From Marmoricola sp. URHB0036 (GTDB taxonomy: Bacteria > Actinomycetota > Actinomycetes > Propionibacteriales > Nocardioidaceae): DNA of 64,000 bases. This document shows positions 1-7,626 of the stretch, piece after piece. The stretch is from assembly GCF_000426045.1 (NCBI RefSeq), contig NZ_KE384490.1:412951-476950 (forward strand), read 5' to 3'. A model generated the notes under the pieces. The model did no database searches. It saw nothing but the letters and a program-made list of their open reading frames with translations, and was not told where the DNA came from. Each line of letters starts with the position of its first letter. The stretch's first letter is position 1. The position numbers and the translations under genes were made by a program.

Positions 1-2
1 CG

Positions 3-581
3 TCGCGCGAGTGGGTCGAGGAGCTGCGTGGCTCGCTGCCCGAGCCGCCGCGCGAGCGTCGCGCCCGGCTGCAGGCCGACTGGGGCTTCTCCGACCTCGA
101 GATGCGCGACACCGTGGGTGCCGGGGCCCTCGGCCTGGTCGAGGAGACCATCGCCGCCGGTGCCTCCCCGCAGGCTGCCCGCAAGTGGTGGCTATCCGAG
201 CTGGCTCGCCGCGCCAACGAGCAGAACACCGAGATCTCCGCCCTGCCGATCACGCCGGCCGACGTGGCCCGCATCCAGGCCCTCGTCGACGACGGCTCGA
301 TCAACGACAAGCTGGCCCGGCAGGTCTTCGACGGCGTACTCGCCGGCGAGGGCACGCCCGACGAGGTGGTCGCCGCCCGCAGGCTGGCGATCGTCTCCGA
401 CGAGGGCGCCCTCGGCGAGGCCGTCGACCGCGCGATCGAGGCCAACCCCGACGTCGCCGAGAAGATCCGCGACGGCAAGGTGGCGGCCGCCGGTGCCCTG
501 ATCGGCGCCGTGATGAAGGAGATGCGCGGCCAGGCCGACGCCGGCCGGGTCCGCGAGCTGATCCTCGAGCGGTTGTCGTAG
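3..581 (+). CDS. gatB: Asp/Glu-tRNA amidotransferase subunit B, C-terminal part (5' truncated)
   Basis: The window opens inside this gene; 192 codons remain, reading SREWVEELRGSLPEPP at the left edge. GatB is the kinase/transamidase subunit of GatCAB, which converts misacylated Glu-tRNA(Gln) and Asp-tRNA(Asn) to the correct aminoacyl-tRNAs in the cytoplasm. What is visible is the end of the cradle domain and the helical YqeY-like tail, with the family-typical segments WLxxELAR, 'ITPADVARIQALVDDGSIN', 'AxQVFDGVLAGEG' and 'GALIGAVMKEMRGQADAGRVRELI'-like ending (GK.AAAGALIGAVMKE). The ORF ends 3 nt before the convergent sugar dehydrogenase gene. The tRNA-Gln gene at 55.1 kb fits an organism that charges this tRNA through the indirect route, since only gltX is seen here. 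Confidence 0.93.
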   Translation, partial: SREWVEELRGSLPEPPRERRARLQADWGFSDLEMRDTVGAGALGLVEETIAAGASPQAARKWWLSELARRANEQNTEISALPITPADVARIQALVDDGSINDKLARQVFDGVLAGEGTPDEVVAARRLAIVSDEGALGEAVDRAIEANPDVAEKIRDGKVAAAGALIGAVMKEMRGQADAGRVRELILERLS

Positions 582-584
582 GGC

Positions 585-1715
585 TCAGGGGCGGACGAGC
601 AGGATCCGGTCGTCCTGCGCGGCCGGCTCGCCACGGCCGTCGCGGTTGGACGTGGTGACCCAGAGGTTGCCGTCGGGGGCGGCGGCGACGGTGCGCATCC
701 GGCCGTACTTCCCGACGAAGAACGACTTCTCGGCGCTGACCTTCTGCCCGTGGACGTCGATCCGCCAGAGCCGCTCGCCGCGCAGCGCGCCGAGCCAGAG
801 CTTCCCGTCGAGGAAGGCGAGGCCCGACGGTGAGGCCTCGTCGGTGTGCCACTGCACCTGCGGGTCGGTGAACCTCGGAGTGTCGCTGCCCTTGCCCTCG
901 ACCTCGGGCCAGCCGTAGTTGAAGCCACGCTTGATCAGGTTGAGCTCGTCCCACGTGTCCTGGCCGAACTCGGAGGCCCACAGGTTGCCCTCGTGGTCGA
1001 ACGCGAGTCCCTGCACGTTGCGGTGACCGGCGGTCCAGATCGGCGACGACGGGTCGGGGTTCCCCTCCGCCGGCTTCCCGTCCTGGCCGATGCGCAGGAT
1101 CTTGCCGCCGAGTGAGTCCATGTCCTGCGCGAGCTCGGGCTGGCCGGCCTCGCCGGTCGAGACGTAGAGCCAGCCGTCCGGGCCGAAGATCATCCGCCCG
1201 CCGTCGTGGTTCCCCGCCTTCGGGATGCCGGTCAGGATCGGCCGCAGGGGCCCGAGCTTCCCGTTGGTGAACGTGGTGCGCAGGACCCGGTTGTCATCCT
1301 GGGCGGTGGCGTAGAAGAACACCCGCTTGTCCCGTTCGTACGACGGTGAGACCGCGACGCCGAGCAAACCGGCCTCACCGTTGGGCTCGGCCTCCTCGAC
1401 CCGACCGACCTCGGTCACCTGGCGGCCGGTGATCTGCAGGACCCGACCGGAGTCGCGCTCGGTGACCAGGGCCGAACCGTCGGGCAGGAAGGCGATGCCC
1501 CACGGCACGGCGAGGTGGTCGGCGATGGTGCCGATGACCTTGGGTGCGGCGGAGGCCGCCGGCGAGGGCGTCGGGGTCGGAGTGGGGGTGGGCGTAGCGG
1601 ACGGTTCCGGGGACGGCGTACCGCTGCCTTCCACCTTCTTGTCGGCCGACGGGTCGACGTGCGCGCACGCGGTGAGCACCAGCGCAACCAGGACGAGCGC
1701 GAGGGGCCGCTTCAT
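585..1715 (-). CDS. PQQ-type glucose/sorbosone (aldose sugar) dehydrogenase, lipoprotein
   Basis: The 376-residue protein starts MKRPLALVLVALVLTAC, a lipoprotein signal with lipobox L14-T-A-C17, then a Ser/Pro/Thr-rich linker (about 30-55) and a six-bladed beta-propeller. Family marks are 'PWGIAFLPDGSALVTERD', 'GLLGVAVSP', 'NHDGGRMIFGPDG', 'GHRNVQGLAF' and 'EFGQDTWDELN' (soluble PQQ aldose dehydrogenase family). It should oxidise aldoses to lactones on the outer face of the membrane; the sugar is unknown. The ATG at 1715 was chosen over the much longer open frame because it gives the signal peptide and lies 6 nt after TACCCT, a leaderless arrangement. Read on the minus strand it follows the alpha/beta hydrolase by 23 nt. 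Confidence 0.87.
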   Translation of the reverse strand: MKRPLALVLVALVLTACAHVDPSADKKVEGSGTPSPEPSATPTPTPTPTPSPAASAAPKVIGTIADHLAVPWGIAFLPDGSALVTERDSGRVLQITGRQVTEVGRVEEAEPNGEAGLLGVAVSPSYERDKRVFFYATAQDDNRVLRTTFTNGKLGPLRPILTGIPKAGNHDGGRMIFGPDGWLYVSTGEAGQPELAQDMDSLGGKILRIGQDGKPAEGNPDPSSPIWTAGHRNVQGLAFDHEGNLWASEFGQDTWDELNLIKRGFNYGWPEVEGKGSDTPRFTDPQVQWHTDEASPSGLAFLDGKLWLGALRGERLWRIDVHGQKVSAEKSFFVGKYGRMRTVAAAPDGNLWVTTSNRDGRGEPAAQDDRILLVRP

Positions 1716-1738
1716 CTGGCGAGGGTAGCCAGCGACGC

Positions 1739-2659
1739 CTACTCGGGCACCCGGTCGAGAAGGTCGAGCAACGCCTCGTGCACCTCGGTCGGCTTCTCCA
1801 TCGAGATGAAATGGGTGGCCCCGATCTCCACGTACGTCGCCCCGGGGATCCGCTCGGCAGCGGTCGACATGTCGTGGGAGGAGGCGAGGATGTCGTACTT
1901 GCCGGCGAGGAAGCTGGTCGGGACGTCGATGGTGCGCAGCGAGACCCGTAGGTGCAACGAGGAGTGCAGCGCCAGGTGCATGTACCAGTCGATCGGAGTG
2001 GTCAGGAACTCCTTGATCGCGCGACGGGCGAGCTCCGGGTCGGGCATCGGCAGCATGAAGCCGCTGTGCGTCATCACCTGGATGGAGACCGGCCCGACCG
2101 GCAGTCGGGAGGCGATCTGGGTGAGCGGCTTGCCGATCAGCTTCATCACCCGGGCCGCGTTGACGGTGATCGGCTTGCGGGTCGGGCGGGGCACGAAGAC
2201 CGGCGCGAGCATCGAGGCGAACGTGTCGCCCGGGACGCCGCCCACCGCGAACAGGCCGGTGACCCGCTCCGGATGGCGCACCGCCACCTCGAACATCGTG
2301 TTGACCCCCATCGACCAGCCCATCAGCACGCAGGCGTCGACCCCGGCGTCGTCGAGCACCGCGATGGCGTCCTCGGCGAAGGCGTCGATGCCGACGTGCT
2401 CGGTGTCGACGGGACGCTCTGACCCGCCGGTGCCGCGGTGGTTCCAGGAGATCACCCGGACCCCGCACGCGGGGTCGAGCAGGGCGGGCCAGCTGTAGGG
2501 GTTGGTGCCGAGCCCGTTGCACAACAGCACGGTCGGCCCGTCGACGTCGTTGGTCCAGGCCTGGAGCCTGGTGCCGTCACCGCTGGTGACCGTGTAGTGG
2601 CGCAGGGCCAAGCCGTCGTCGACGGAGGGCGCCACGTGCAGCGTCTGGGCAGCGGACAT
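1739..2659 (-). CDS. alpha/beta hydrolase
   Basis: A 306-residue alpha/beta-hydrolase fold protein starting MSAAQTLHVAP. The oxyanion motif 'LLCNGLGTN' is followed by 'HRGTGGS' and the nucleophile elbow G-W-S-M-G (Ser116 with this start). A later 'KYDILA' and 'GATHFISMEKP' supply the likely acid Asp and catalytic His. No signal peptide is seen, so it is probably cytoplasmic; the substrate is unknown. The ATG at 2659 lies 6 nt after GACAAT, so it may be leaderless; an in-frame start seven codons upstream (2680) is possible. It precedes the sugar dehydrogenase lipoprotein on the same strand, but each gene has its own promoter-like hexamer. Confidence 0.85.
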   Translation of the reverse strand: MSAAQTLHVAPSVDDGLALRHYTVTSGDGTRLQAWTNDVDGPTVLLCNGLGTNPYSWPALLDPACGVRVISWNHRGTGGSERPVDTEHVGIDAFAEDAIAVLDDAGVDACVLMGWSMGVNTMFEVAVRHPERVTGLFAVGGVPGDTFASMLAPVFVPRPTRKPITVNAARVMKLIGKPLTQIASRLPVGPVSIQVMTHSGFMLPMPDPELARRAIKEFLTTPIDWYMHLALHSSLHLRVSLRTIDVPTSFLAGKYDILASSHDMSTAAERIPGATYVEIGATHFISMEKPTEVHEALLDLLDRVPE

Positions 2660-2755
2660 GGCTGGATTGTCCCCCACCAACCCGTCCGCGGGGCGGATTC
2701 GTGGCTGAGGTCACCGCGGCCGGGTGCCGGAGCGGTCGGAGCGGTCGGAGCCGCC

Positions 2756-2974
2756 TCAGCCGAGCCGGGCCGCAGGGAGAGAGGGAGGCGCGGCACCGGC
2801 CCGGCGAGCACGTCGGGCGAGCACCGAGTCGACGAACTCCTGCGTCTCGTCCCGTTCCCGTCGGCCGGCCGCCAGGGCCGTGGAGGCCACCATGGCGTTG
2901 CGGCACGCCTGGCGCTGGCTGTTCTCCGCCCAGCGCTGGAGCGGCGCGAACAGCGGTCCGACGAGCTGGTTCAT
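2756..2974 (-). CDS. small hypothetical protein, 72 aa
   Basis: I do not recognise this protein. It begins MNQLVGPLFAPLQRWAENSQ, is Arg/Ala/Gln-rich with a probable amphipathic N-terminal helix, and has no Cys pair or membrane segment. The ATG at 2974 is preceded on its strand by AAGGGAG, a good ribosome binding site about 6 nt away, which is the main argument that the frame is real. It lies 96 nt upstream of the alpha/beta hydrolase. The C-terminal 20 residues are low-complexity Arg/Ala, so the end of the protein could be a chance extension in this GC-rich DNA. Confidence 0.5.
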   Translation of the reverse strand: MNQLVGPLFAPLQRWAENSQRQACRNAMVASTALAAGRRERDETQEFVDSVLARRARRAGAAPPSLPAARLG

Positions 2975-3192
2975 GAGGATCTCCCTTGCTCAGCGGGTGG
3001 GCCCCGAGCGGCCCGTCCCCCCGCAGTGCCTCAAAACTAGGCAACGGTGGAGTCCCGGGCGTCACGCCTGTGTGACGGGTGTGTGAACAAAACCGGGTCC
3101 GGGCCGGGTACCTGTGGACGAACCTGTGCGCAACCGATGAGTTCGTGTCCGTGCCCGGGTCTACATTGCGACTCGAGGCGAGGAGGTCAGGA

Positions 3193-4272
3193 ATGCCTGA
3201 CGAGACGTTGTTGATGATCGGGACGCGCAAGGGCCTGTGGCTCGGCAGGTCCGACGCGCTCCGCCAGCGGTGGACCATCGAGGGTCCCCACTTCCCGATG
3301 ATGGAGATCTACTCCTGCCTCGTCGACACCCGGGGGGAGCGACCACGCCTGCTGGTCGGCGCCTCGCTGAGCTGGACCGGCCCCCAGGTGTTCAGCTCCG
3401 ACGACCTCGGCCAGAGCTGGCAGGAGCACCCCATCGGCTTCCCCGAGGGTCTCGACGCCTCGGTCGAGCGCGTCTGGCAGCTCGTCCCCGGACCCGAGCC
3501 CGAGGTGGTGTACGCCGGCACCGAGCCGGCCGCCGTCTTCAAGTCCACCGATGGGGGCGCCACCTTCGACCTCGAGCGTGCGCTGTGGGAGCACCCCCAC
3601 CGCACCGAGTGGGGTGCCGGCTTCGGCGGCCAGGCGTTCCACACCCTGCTCCCACACCCGCAGGACAGCGAGTCGGTGACCGTGGCCCTCTCGACCGGCG
3701 GTGTCTACCAGACCCACGACGGGGGAGCCTCCTGGGAGCCGCGCAACCACGGCATCCGGGCCGAGTTCCTCCCCGAGGGCCAGCAGTACCCCGAGTTCGG
3801 CCAGTGCGTGCACAAGGTGACCCGTCATCCCTCCAACCCGCGGCGGCTGTTCGCCCAGAACCACGGCGGCGTCTACCGCTCCGACGACGAGGGTGAGACC
3901 TGGGTCTCGATCGCCGAGGGGCTGCCGTCCGACTTCGGGTTCCCGATCGTGGTGCACCCGCACGAGCCCGACACCGTCTTCGTGTTCCCCATCGGAGGTG
4001 GCGACTCGCGCTTCCCGCCCGAGGGCCGCCCGCGCGTGTGGCGCTCCCGCGACGCCGGGGAGACGTGGGAGCCGCTGGGCGAAGGTCTGCCCGAGGCCTT
4101 CTACGCAGCGGTGATGCGTGATGCCATGTGCGCCGACACCCACGACCCGGCGGGCCTCTACTTCGGCGGCCGCAACGGCAGCGTCTGGGGCTCGGCCGAC
4201 TCCGGCGAGACCTGGCACGACGTCGCCGCCAACCTGCCCGACGTGATGGTGGTCCGGGCCGGAGTGATCTAG
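3193..4272 (+). CDS. BNR/Asp-box beta-propeller protein (sialidase-like fold)
   Basis: A 359-residue protein starting MPDETLLMIGTRKGLW. It has at least six Asp boxes (S/T-x-D-x-G-x-T/S-W/F): SDDLGQSW, STDGGATF, THDGGASW, SDDEGETW, SRDAGETW and SADSGETW, spaced along the whole protein. This is the repeat of sialidase and VPS10/sortilin-type propellers. The Arg triad of true sialidases is not obvious, so enzyme activity should not be assumed; many actinobacteria carry such proteins as 'exo-alpha-sialidase' of unknown role. No signal peptide is seen. The ATG at 3193 is fixed by a strong AGGAGG at 3181-3186; the longer upstream frame (from 3079) lacks a good site. An inverted CGTCAC/GTGACG pair lies at 3060-3077 upstream. 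Confidence 0.8.
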   Translation: MPDETLLMIGTRKGLWLGRSDALRQRWTIEGPHFPMMEIYSCLVDTRGERPRLLVGASLSWTGPQVFSSDDLGQSWQEHPIGFPEGLDASVERVWQLVPGPEPEVVYAGTEPAAVFKSTDGGATFDLERALWEHPHRTEWGAGFGGQAFHTLLPHPQDSESVTVALSTGGVYQTHDGGASWEPRNHGIRAEFLPEGQQYPEFGQCVHKVTRHPSNPRRLFAQNHGGVYRSDDEGETWVSIAEGLPSDFGFPIVVHPHEPDTVFVFPIGGGDSRFPPEGRPRVWRSRDAGETWEPLGEGLPEAFYAAVMRDAMCADTHDPAGLYFGGRNGSVWGSADSGETWHDVAANLPDVMVVRAGVI

Positions 4273-4284
4273 TAGCCGGGTGAT

Positions 4285-5331
4285 CTAGAAGGTCGCGGTC
4301 GTCGGCAGGTACGCCGGCAGCCCCGGCTTGCCGACCTCGACGTCGAGGATGGCCTGGTGGGAGGCGTCGCCGGCCACGGCCGACTGGTTGGCGACCAGCA
4401 CCCGGGTGCCGAAGAAGGTCGCGCTGCACGGGGTGTCGAAGGGCACCGTCGATGCGTTGTCGCCGGTGATCGGCTGCCCGAACCTGGTGATCTCCTGACC
4501 CGTGGCACTCAGCTCCACCACCTGGTTGGACAGCCCGGACAGGGCGACGTACACGTGCCCGGAGCGGGCGATGCCGAAGCCGTCGGGCAGGTCACCGGGC
4601 CGGGAGGTCCACAGCGTCCGCAGGGTGCCGGGCCGCCCCCCGGTGTCGACCGGCAGCCGGTAGAGGTGTCCGTTGGTCGGCAGCGAGGCCCCGTCGGTGG
4701 AGGTCTGCTGGCTGATCAGGAGGTCGTGCGAGGCGGCGCGGTAGCGGATGCCCGTCGTACCGAACTCGACCGACGACAGGGCCGGCGAGCTGAACCACCG
4801 CTGGGGGGTGGGCGAACCGTGCGGCACCTTCCAGATGACCCCGTGGCCGTAGTCGGTGACGAACAGGTTCCCGCCCGGCCCCCAGGTCGCGTAGTTGGGC
4901 ACGGTCCCGTCGGGGAAGCGGACCACCCGCCGGAACCGACCGGTGCGCACGTCGAGGGTCAGGACCGACGCGGTCGAGGTCTCGAGCAGTACCAGCTTCC
5001 CGTCGTGGGTCTGGTTGGCGACCTGCACCCCGTGGTCCTCGTCCAGGACCTGGCCGGGCACCGTCCAGGAGCGGAGCTGCCTGCCGTCGGCGCTCCACTC
5101 GACGACCGTGGAGGGCGCGGTGCTGCCGGAGTCGACGTAGCTGCCGGCGTAGACCCGACCGTTGGTGTGCACGTGCACGTACGCCGGGAAGCCGGGTGCC
5201 GGCATCGATGCGAAGACCCGGGTGTCGCCGCGTGGCCGAGCAGCCGCCGAGGCGGGGGAGCAGAGCGACATGGCGAGGAACCCCACCAGGACCAGGGCGG
5301 CCGCGCGTCGTACGACTGGGTGCTGGGGCAT
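4285..5331 (-). CDS. secreted NHL/SMP-30-like beta-propeller protein
   Basis: A 348-residue exported protein. The N-terminus MPQHPVVRRAAALVLVGF continues to an 'ASA-ARP' cleavage site, a Sec-type signal peptide. The rest is a beta-propeller with repeated 'xxDGxLyVTDyG' style strands, for example PNYATWGPGGNLFVTDYGHG and GFGIARSGHVYVALSG. It resembles SMP-30/gluconolactonase and NHL/Vgb propellers, so a lactonase or metal-dependent hydrolase role is possible but the metal ligands cannot be assigned by eye. The ATG at 5331 has AGGAG 6 nt upstream; the frame opens 7 codons earlier. It is divergent from a tetR gene across a 65-bp region with a palindromic operator, so TetR control is likely. Confidence 0.72.
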   Translation of the reverse strand: MPQHPVVRRAAALVLVGFLAMSLCSPASAAARPRGDTRVFASMPAPGFPAYVHVHTNGRVYAGSYVDSGSTAPSTVVEWSADGRQLRSWTVPGQVLDEDHGVQVANQTHDGKLVLLETSTASVLTLDVRTGRFRRVVRFPDGTVPNYATWGPGGNLFVTDYGHGVIWKVPHGSPTPQRWFSSPALSSVEFGTTGIRYRAASHDLLISQQTSTDGASLPTNGHLYRLPVDTGGRPGTLRTLWTSRPGDLPDGFGIARSGHVYVALSGLSNQVVELSATGQEITRFGQPITGDNASTVPFDTPCSATFFGTRVLVANQSAVAGDASHQAILDVEVGKPGLPAYLPTTATF

Positions 5332-5350
5332 GGCGACTCCTGTGACGAAC

Positions 5351-5377
5351 AACCTGAATAAGTGTCAGATTCAGGTT
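5351..5377. promoter_or_regulatory. palindromic operator between SMP-30-like gene and tetR
   Basis: A perfect 9-bp inverted repeat, AACCTGAAT-N9-ATTCAGGTT, lies in the 65-bp divergent intergenic region. The TetR gene start (5397) is 6 nt after a TACACT -10-like hexamer at 5385-5390, so the operator would cover the -35 side of a leaderless tetR promoter and also face the propeller gene. Autoregulation and co-repression by the adjacent TetR protein are inferred. Confidence 0.7.
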
Positions 5378-5396
5378 CAGACCCTACACTCGCCAC

Positions 5397-6053
5397 ATGC
5401 CTGTGGTGGATGCGACCTGGACCACATCGCCGAGGCGACGGGTCCCTCGACAGGAACGGAGCCGTCGCCGGGTCGAGGGACTCCTCGACGCCGCCGCCCG
5501 GATCGTGGTCGAGCGCGGTGTCGACGCCCTGACCACGCGCGACATCGCCGATGCGGCCGAGGCCCCGGTGGCCTCGCTCTACCAGTACTTCAACGACAAG
5601 GAGGACGTCCTGCTCGCCCTCGCCCAGCGCGACATGGACGAGATGGACGCCCAGGTCGCCGAGGACCTCGCCGCACTGAGGGTCCTCTCCGTGGACACGC
5701 TGGTGCGTACGACGATGCTGGCGTTCGTCAGCGTCTACCACCGCCGCCCGGCCTTCGTGGAGATCTACCTGCGCGGCCGCACCAACCAGGCCGTGCACCA
5801 GTTCGGCCGCGAGCACAACCAGCGCGTGGCCGAGAACCTGCGGGCCTTCGCGATCGACGCCGGGCTCGCCGACGAGCGACTGACCGGGAAGATCGCGCAC
5901 CTGGCCGTCGAGGTCGGCGACCGGATCTTCCAGCTCGCCTTCGCCGAGGACGACCACGGTGACCCCGAGCTGATCGAGGAGGGCGTCGTCCTCGTCAGCT
6001 CCTACCTCGACCGCTACGCCACCGCGAAGGGGCGTAAGGGGATCCGCCAGTGA
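5397..6053 (+). CDS. TetR/AcrR family transcriptional regulator
   Basis: A 218-residue regulator. The N-terminal TetR helix-turn-helix is clear (about residues 20-65): 'RVEGLLDAAARIVVERG', 'LTTRDIADAAEAPVASLYQYFNDKEDVLLAL'. The remainder is the helical ligand/dimer domain with a TetR_C-like 'VYHRRPAFVEIYLRG'. The ligand is unknown. The gene is probably transcribed without a leader (TACACT then 6 nt then ATG). Its stop overlaps the next start by 4 nt (GTGA), so it is translationally coupled to the class II aldolase, PfkB kinase and ilvD genes and probably controls the whole set plus the divergent propeller gene. Confidence 0.92.
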   Translation: MPVVDATWTTSPRRRVPRQERSRRRVEGLLDAAARIVVERGVDALTTRDIADAAEAPVASLYQYFNDKEDVLLALAQRDMDEMDAQVAEDLAALRVLSVDTLVRTTMLAFVSVYHRRPAFVEIYLRGRTNQAVHQFGREHNQRVAENLRAFAIDAGLADERLTGKIAHLAVEVGDRIFQLAFAEDDHGDPELIEEGVVLVSSYLDRYATAKGRKGIRQ

Positions 6054-6703
6054 CGCTTCGTGACGACGTGGCCGGGGCAGCCCGCCGGCTGGCCACCGAG
6101 GGTCTGCTCATCGGCACGGCCGGGAACGTCTCGGCCCGCGAGGGCGACCGCATCGCCGTGACCGCGACCGGGGTGGTCCTCGCCGACTGCACACCCGAGC
6201 AGGTCACGGTCGTCACGCCGACCGGCGAGGTCGTCGAGGGCACCCTGCTGCCGACTTCCGAGCTCGACCTCCACCTGTCCGTGTACGCCGCTACCGGCAC
6301 CGGTTCCGTCGTACACACCCACGCGCCGTTCTCGACCGCGGTGGCCTGTGTCCTCGACGAGCTGCCGGTGCTGCACTACCAACAGCTGCTGCTCGGCGGC
6401 ACCATCCGGGTCGCGCCGTACGCCACCTTCGGGACGCCCGGTCTGGCGTCCCACGTGACTGCCGCCCTCACCGACCGGCAGGCCGCGCTGATGGCCAACC
6501 ACGGCTCGGTCGCCGTCGGGAGCTCGCTCGACAAGGCCGTCGAGAACGCGCTGCTGCTGGAGTGGCTGGCCGCCCTCCACCAGCGCGCGTCTGCCCTCGG
6601 CGCGCCGCGCGTGCTCAGCGAGCAGCAGCAGGCAGACGTCATCACCCAGGCCCTCGCCCGCAGCTACGGCACCACCGCAGAGATCACCCAGGAGAACCCA
6701 TGA
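6050..6703 (+). CDS. class II aldolase/adducin family protein (fuculose-phosphate aldolase-like)
   Basis: A 217-residue zinc aldolase-family protein. Family marks are 'GTAGNVSAREGDRIAVTATG', the catalytic-Glu region 'PTSELDLHLSVYA', the metal-binding pair in 'VVHTHAPFS' and the later His in 'MANHGSVAVG'. Relatives cleave fuculose-1-phosphate, ribulose-phosphates or 5-deoxy-sugar phosphates into DHAP and an aldehyde; the substrate here is not known. It starts at GTG 6050, overlapping tetR by 4 nt, and ends overlapping the PfkB kinase start by 4 nt (ATGA). A kinase that phosphorylates a sugar followed by an aldolase that cleaves it makes sense, but the pairing with ilvD is unusual. Confidence 0.85.
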   Translation: MTLRDDVAGAARRLATEGLLIGTAGNVSAREGDRIAVTATGVVLADCTPEQVTVVTPTGEVVEGTLLPTSELDLHLSVYAATGTGSVVHTHAPFSTAVACVLDELPVLHYQQLLLGGTIRVAPYATFGTPGLASHVTAALTDRQAALMANHGSVAVGSSLDKAVENALLLEWLAALHQRASALGAPRVLSEQQQADVITQALARSYGTTAEITQENP

Positions 6704-7626
6704 AGATCGCCACCGTCGGCGTGCACGTCCTCGACACCCACGTCATCGGCATCGAGTCGATCCCCGACGGCTCGGACGGCCAGCTGGTCGAGACGATCCG
6801 GTTCTCGCCGGCCGGCACCGCAGGAGGTACGGCGGTCGTGCTCAGCCGCCTCGGTGCGGAGGTGCACAGCTTCGGTGCCGTGGGCGACGACCCGATCGCG
6901 GACAGCCTGCTCGCACTGCTCGCCCGCGAGGGCATCGACGTCTCGGGTCTGGTGCGCAAGGCCGACCAGCAGACCTCCTCGTCGGTGATTCCGGTGCGGC
7001 CCAACGGCGACCGCCCGGCCTGGCACTGCATCGGAGCCAACGGTGCCTTCACCCTCGACGACCTCGACCTCACGGCACTCGACGGCAGCACCCACGTGCA
7101 CCTCGGCGGTCCGGAGTTCCTCGGAGGCGAGGCGGCCGGCAGGCTGCTCGCACATGCCCGCTCGATCGGAGCGACCACCTCGCTCGACATCCTGGCTCCG
7201 GGTGACCCCGACATGCTGGCCTGGATCGCCGATGCCTTGCCCCACGCCGACTACCTGCTGCCCAACGACGAGCAGGTCCTCGGCTTCACCGGCGCGTCCT
7301 CGCTGGACGACGGTGCACGAGCCCTCGTCGAGCGTGGCGTGGGCTGCGTGGCCGTGACCCAGGGAGCCAAGGGTGCGCTGGTCGTCACCGCCGACGAGAC
7401 GATCGAGGTGCCGGCGTACGACATCGACGTGGTGGACACCACCGGCTGCGGCGACGCGTTCTCGGCCGGCTTCCTGCGTGGCCTCTCGCTGGGTCTCGAC
7501 CTCCGGGGAGCGGCCGAGCTCGGCTGCGCGACCGCCGCGCAGGTGGCGCAGGGGCTGGGCACCGACGCGGGGGACTACACCCTCGAGAGCGTCCAGGCCT
7601 TCGCGAGCACTAATCTCGGGGCATGA
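6700..7626 (+). CDS. PfkB-family carbohydrate kinase
   Basis: A 308-residue ribokinase-fold sugar kinase. The N-terminal PfkB signature region is '[24 protein letters not shown]', and the C-terminal signature with the catalytic base is '[17 protein letters not shown]', where most members have A or G before GD rather than Cys. ATP-dependent phosphorylation of a sugar or 2-keto-3-deoxy sugar acid is expected. It is translationally coupled at both ends, overlapping the aldolase by 4 nt and ilvD by 4 nt (ATGA at 7623). The longer open frame from 6562 is only read-through inside the aldolase gene. Confidence 0.88.
   Translation: MKIATVGVHVLDTHVIGIESIPDGSDGQLVETIRFSPAGTAGGTAVVLSRLGAEVHSFGAVGDDPIADSLLALLAREGIDVSGLVRKADQQTSSSVIPVRPNGDRPAWHCIGANGAFTLDDLDLTALDGSTHVHLGGPEFLGGEAAGRLLAHARSIGATTSLDILAPGDPDMLAWIADALPHADYLLPNDEQVLGFTGASSLDDGARALVERGVGCVAVTQGAKGALVVTADETIEVPAYDIDVVDTTGCGDAFSAGFLRGLSLGLDLRGAAELGCATAAQVAQGLGTDAGDYTLESVQAFASTNLGA

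Noticed and set aside
3060..3077. CRP-type site CGTCAC-N6-GTGACG
   Set aside because: The half-sites are in the opposite order to TGTGA-N6-TCACA; left as an unassigned symmetry only.
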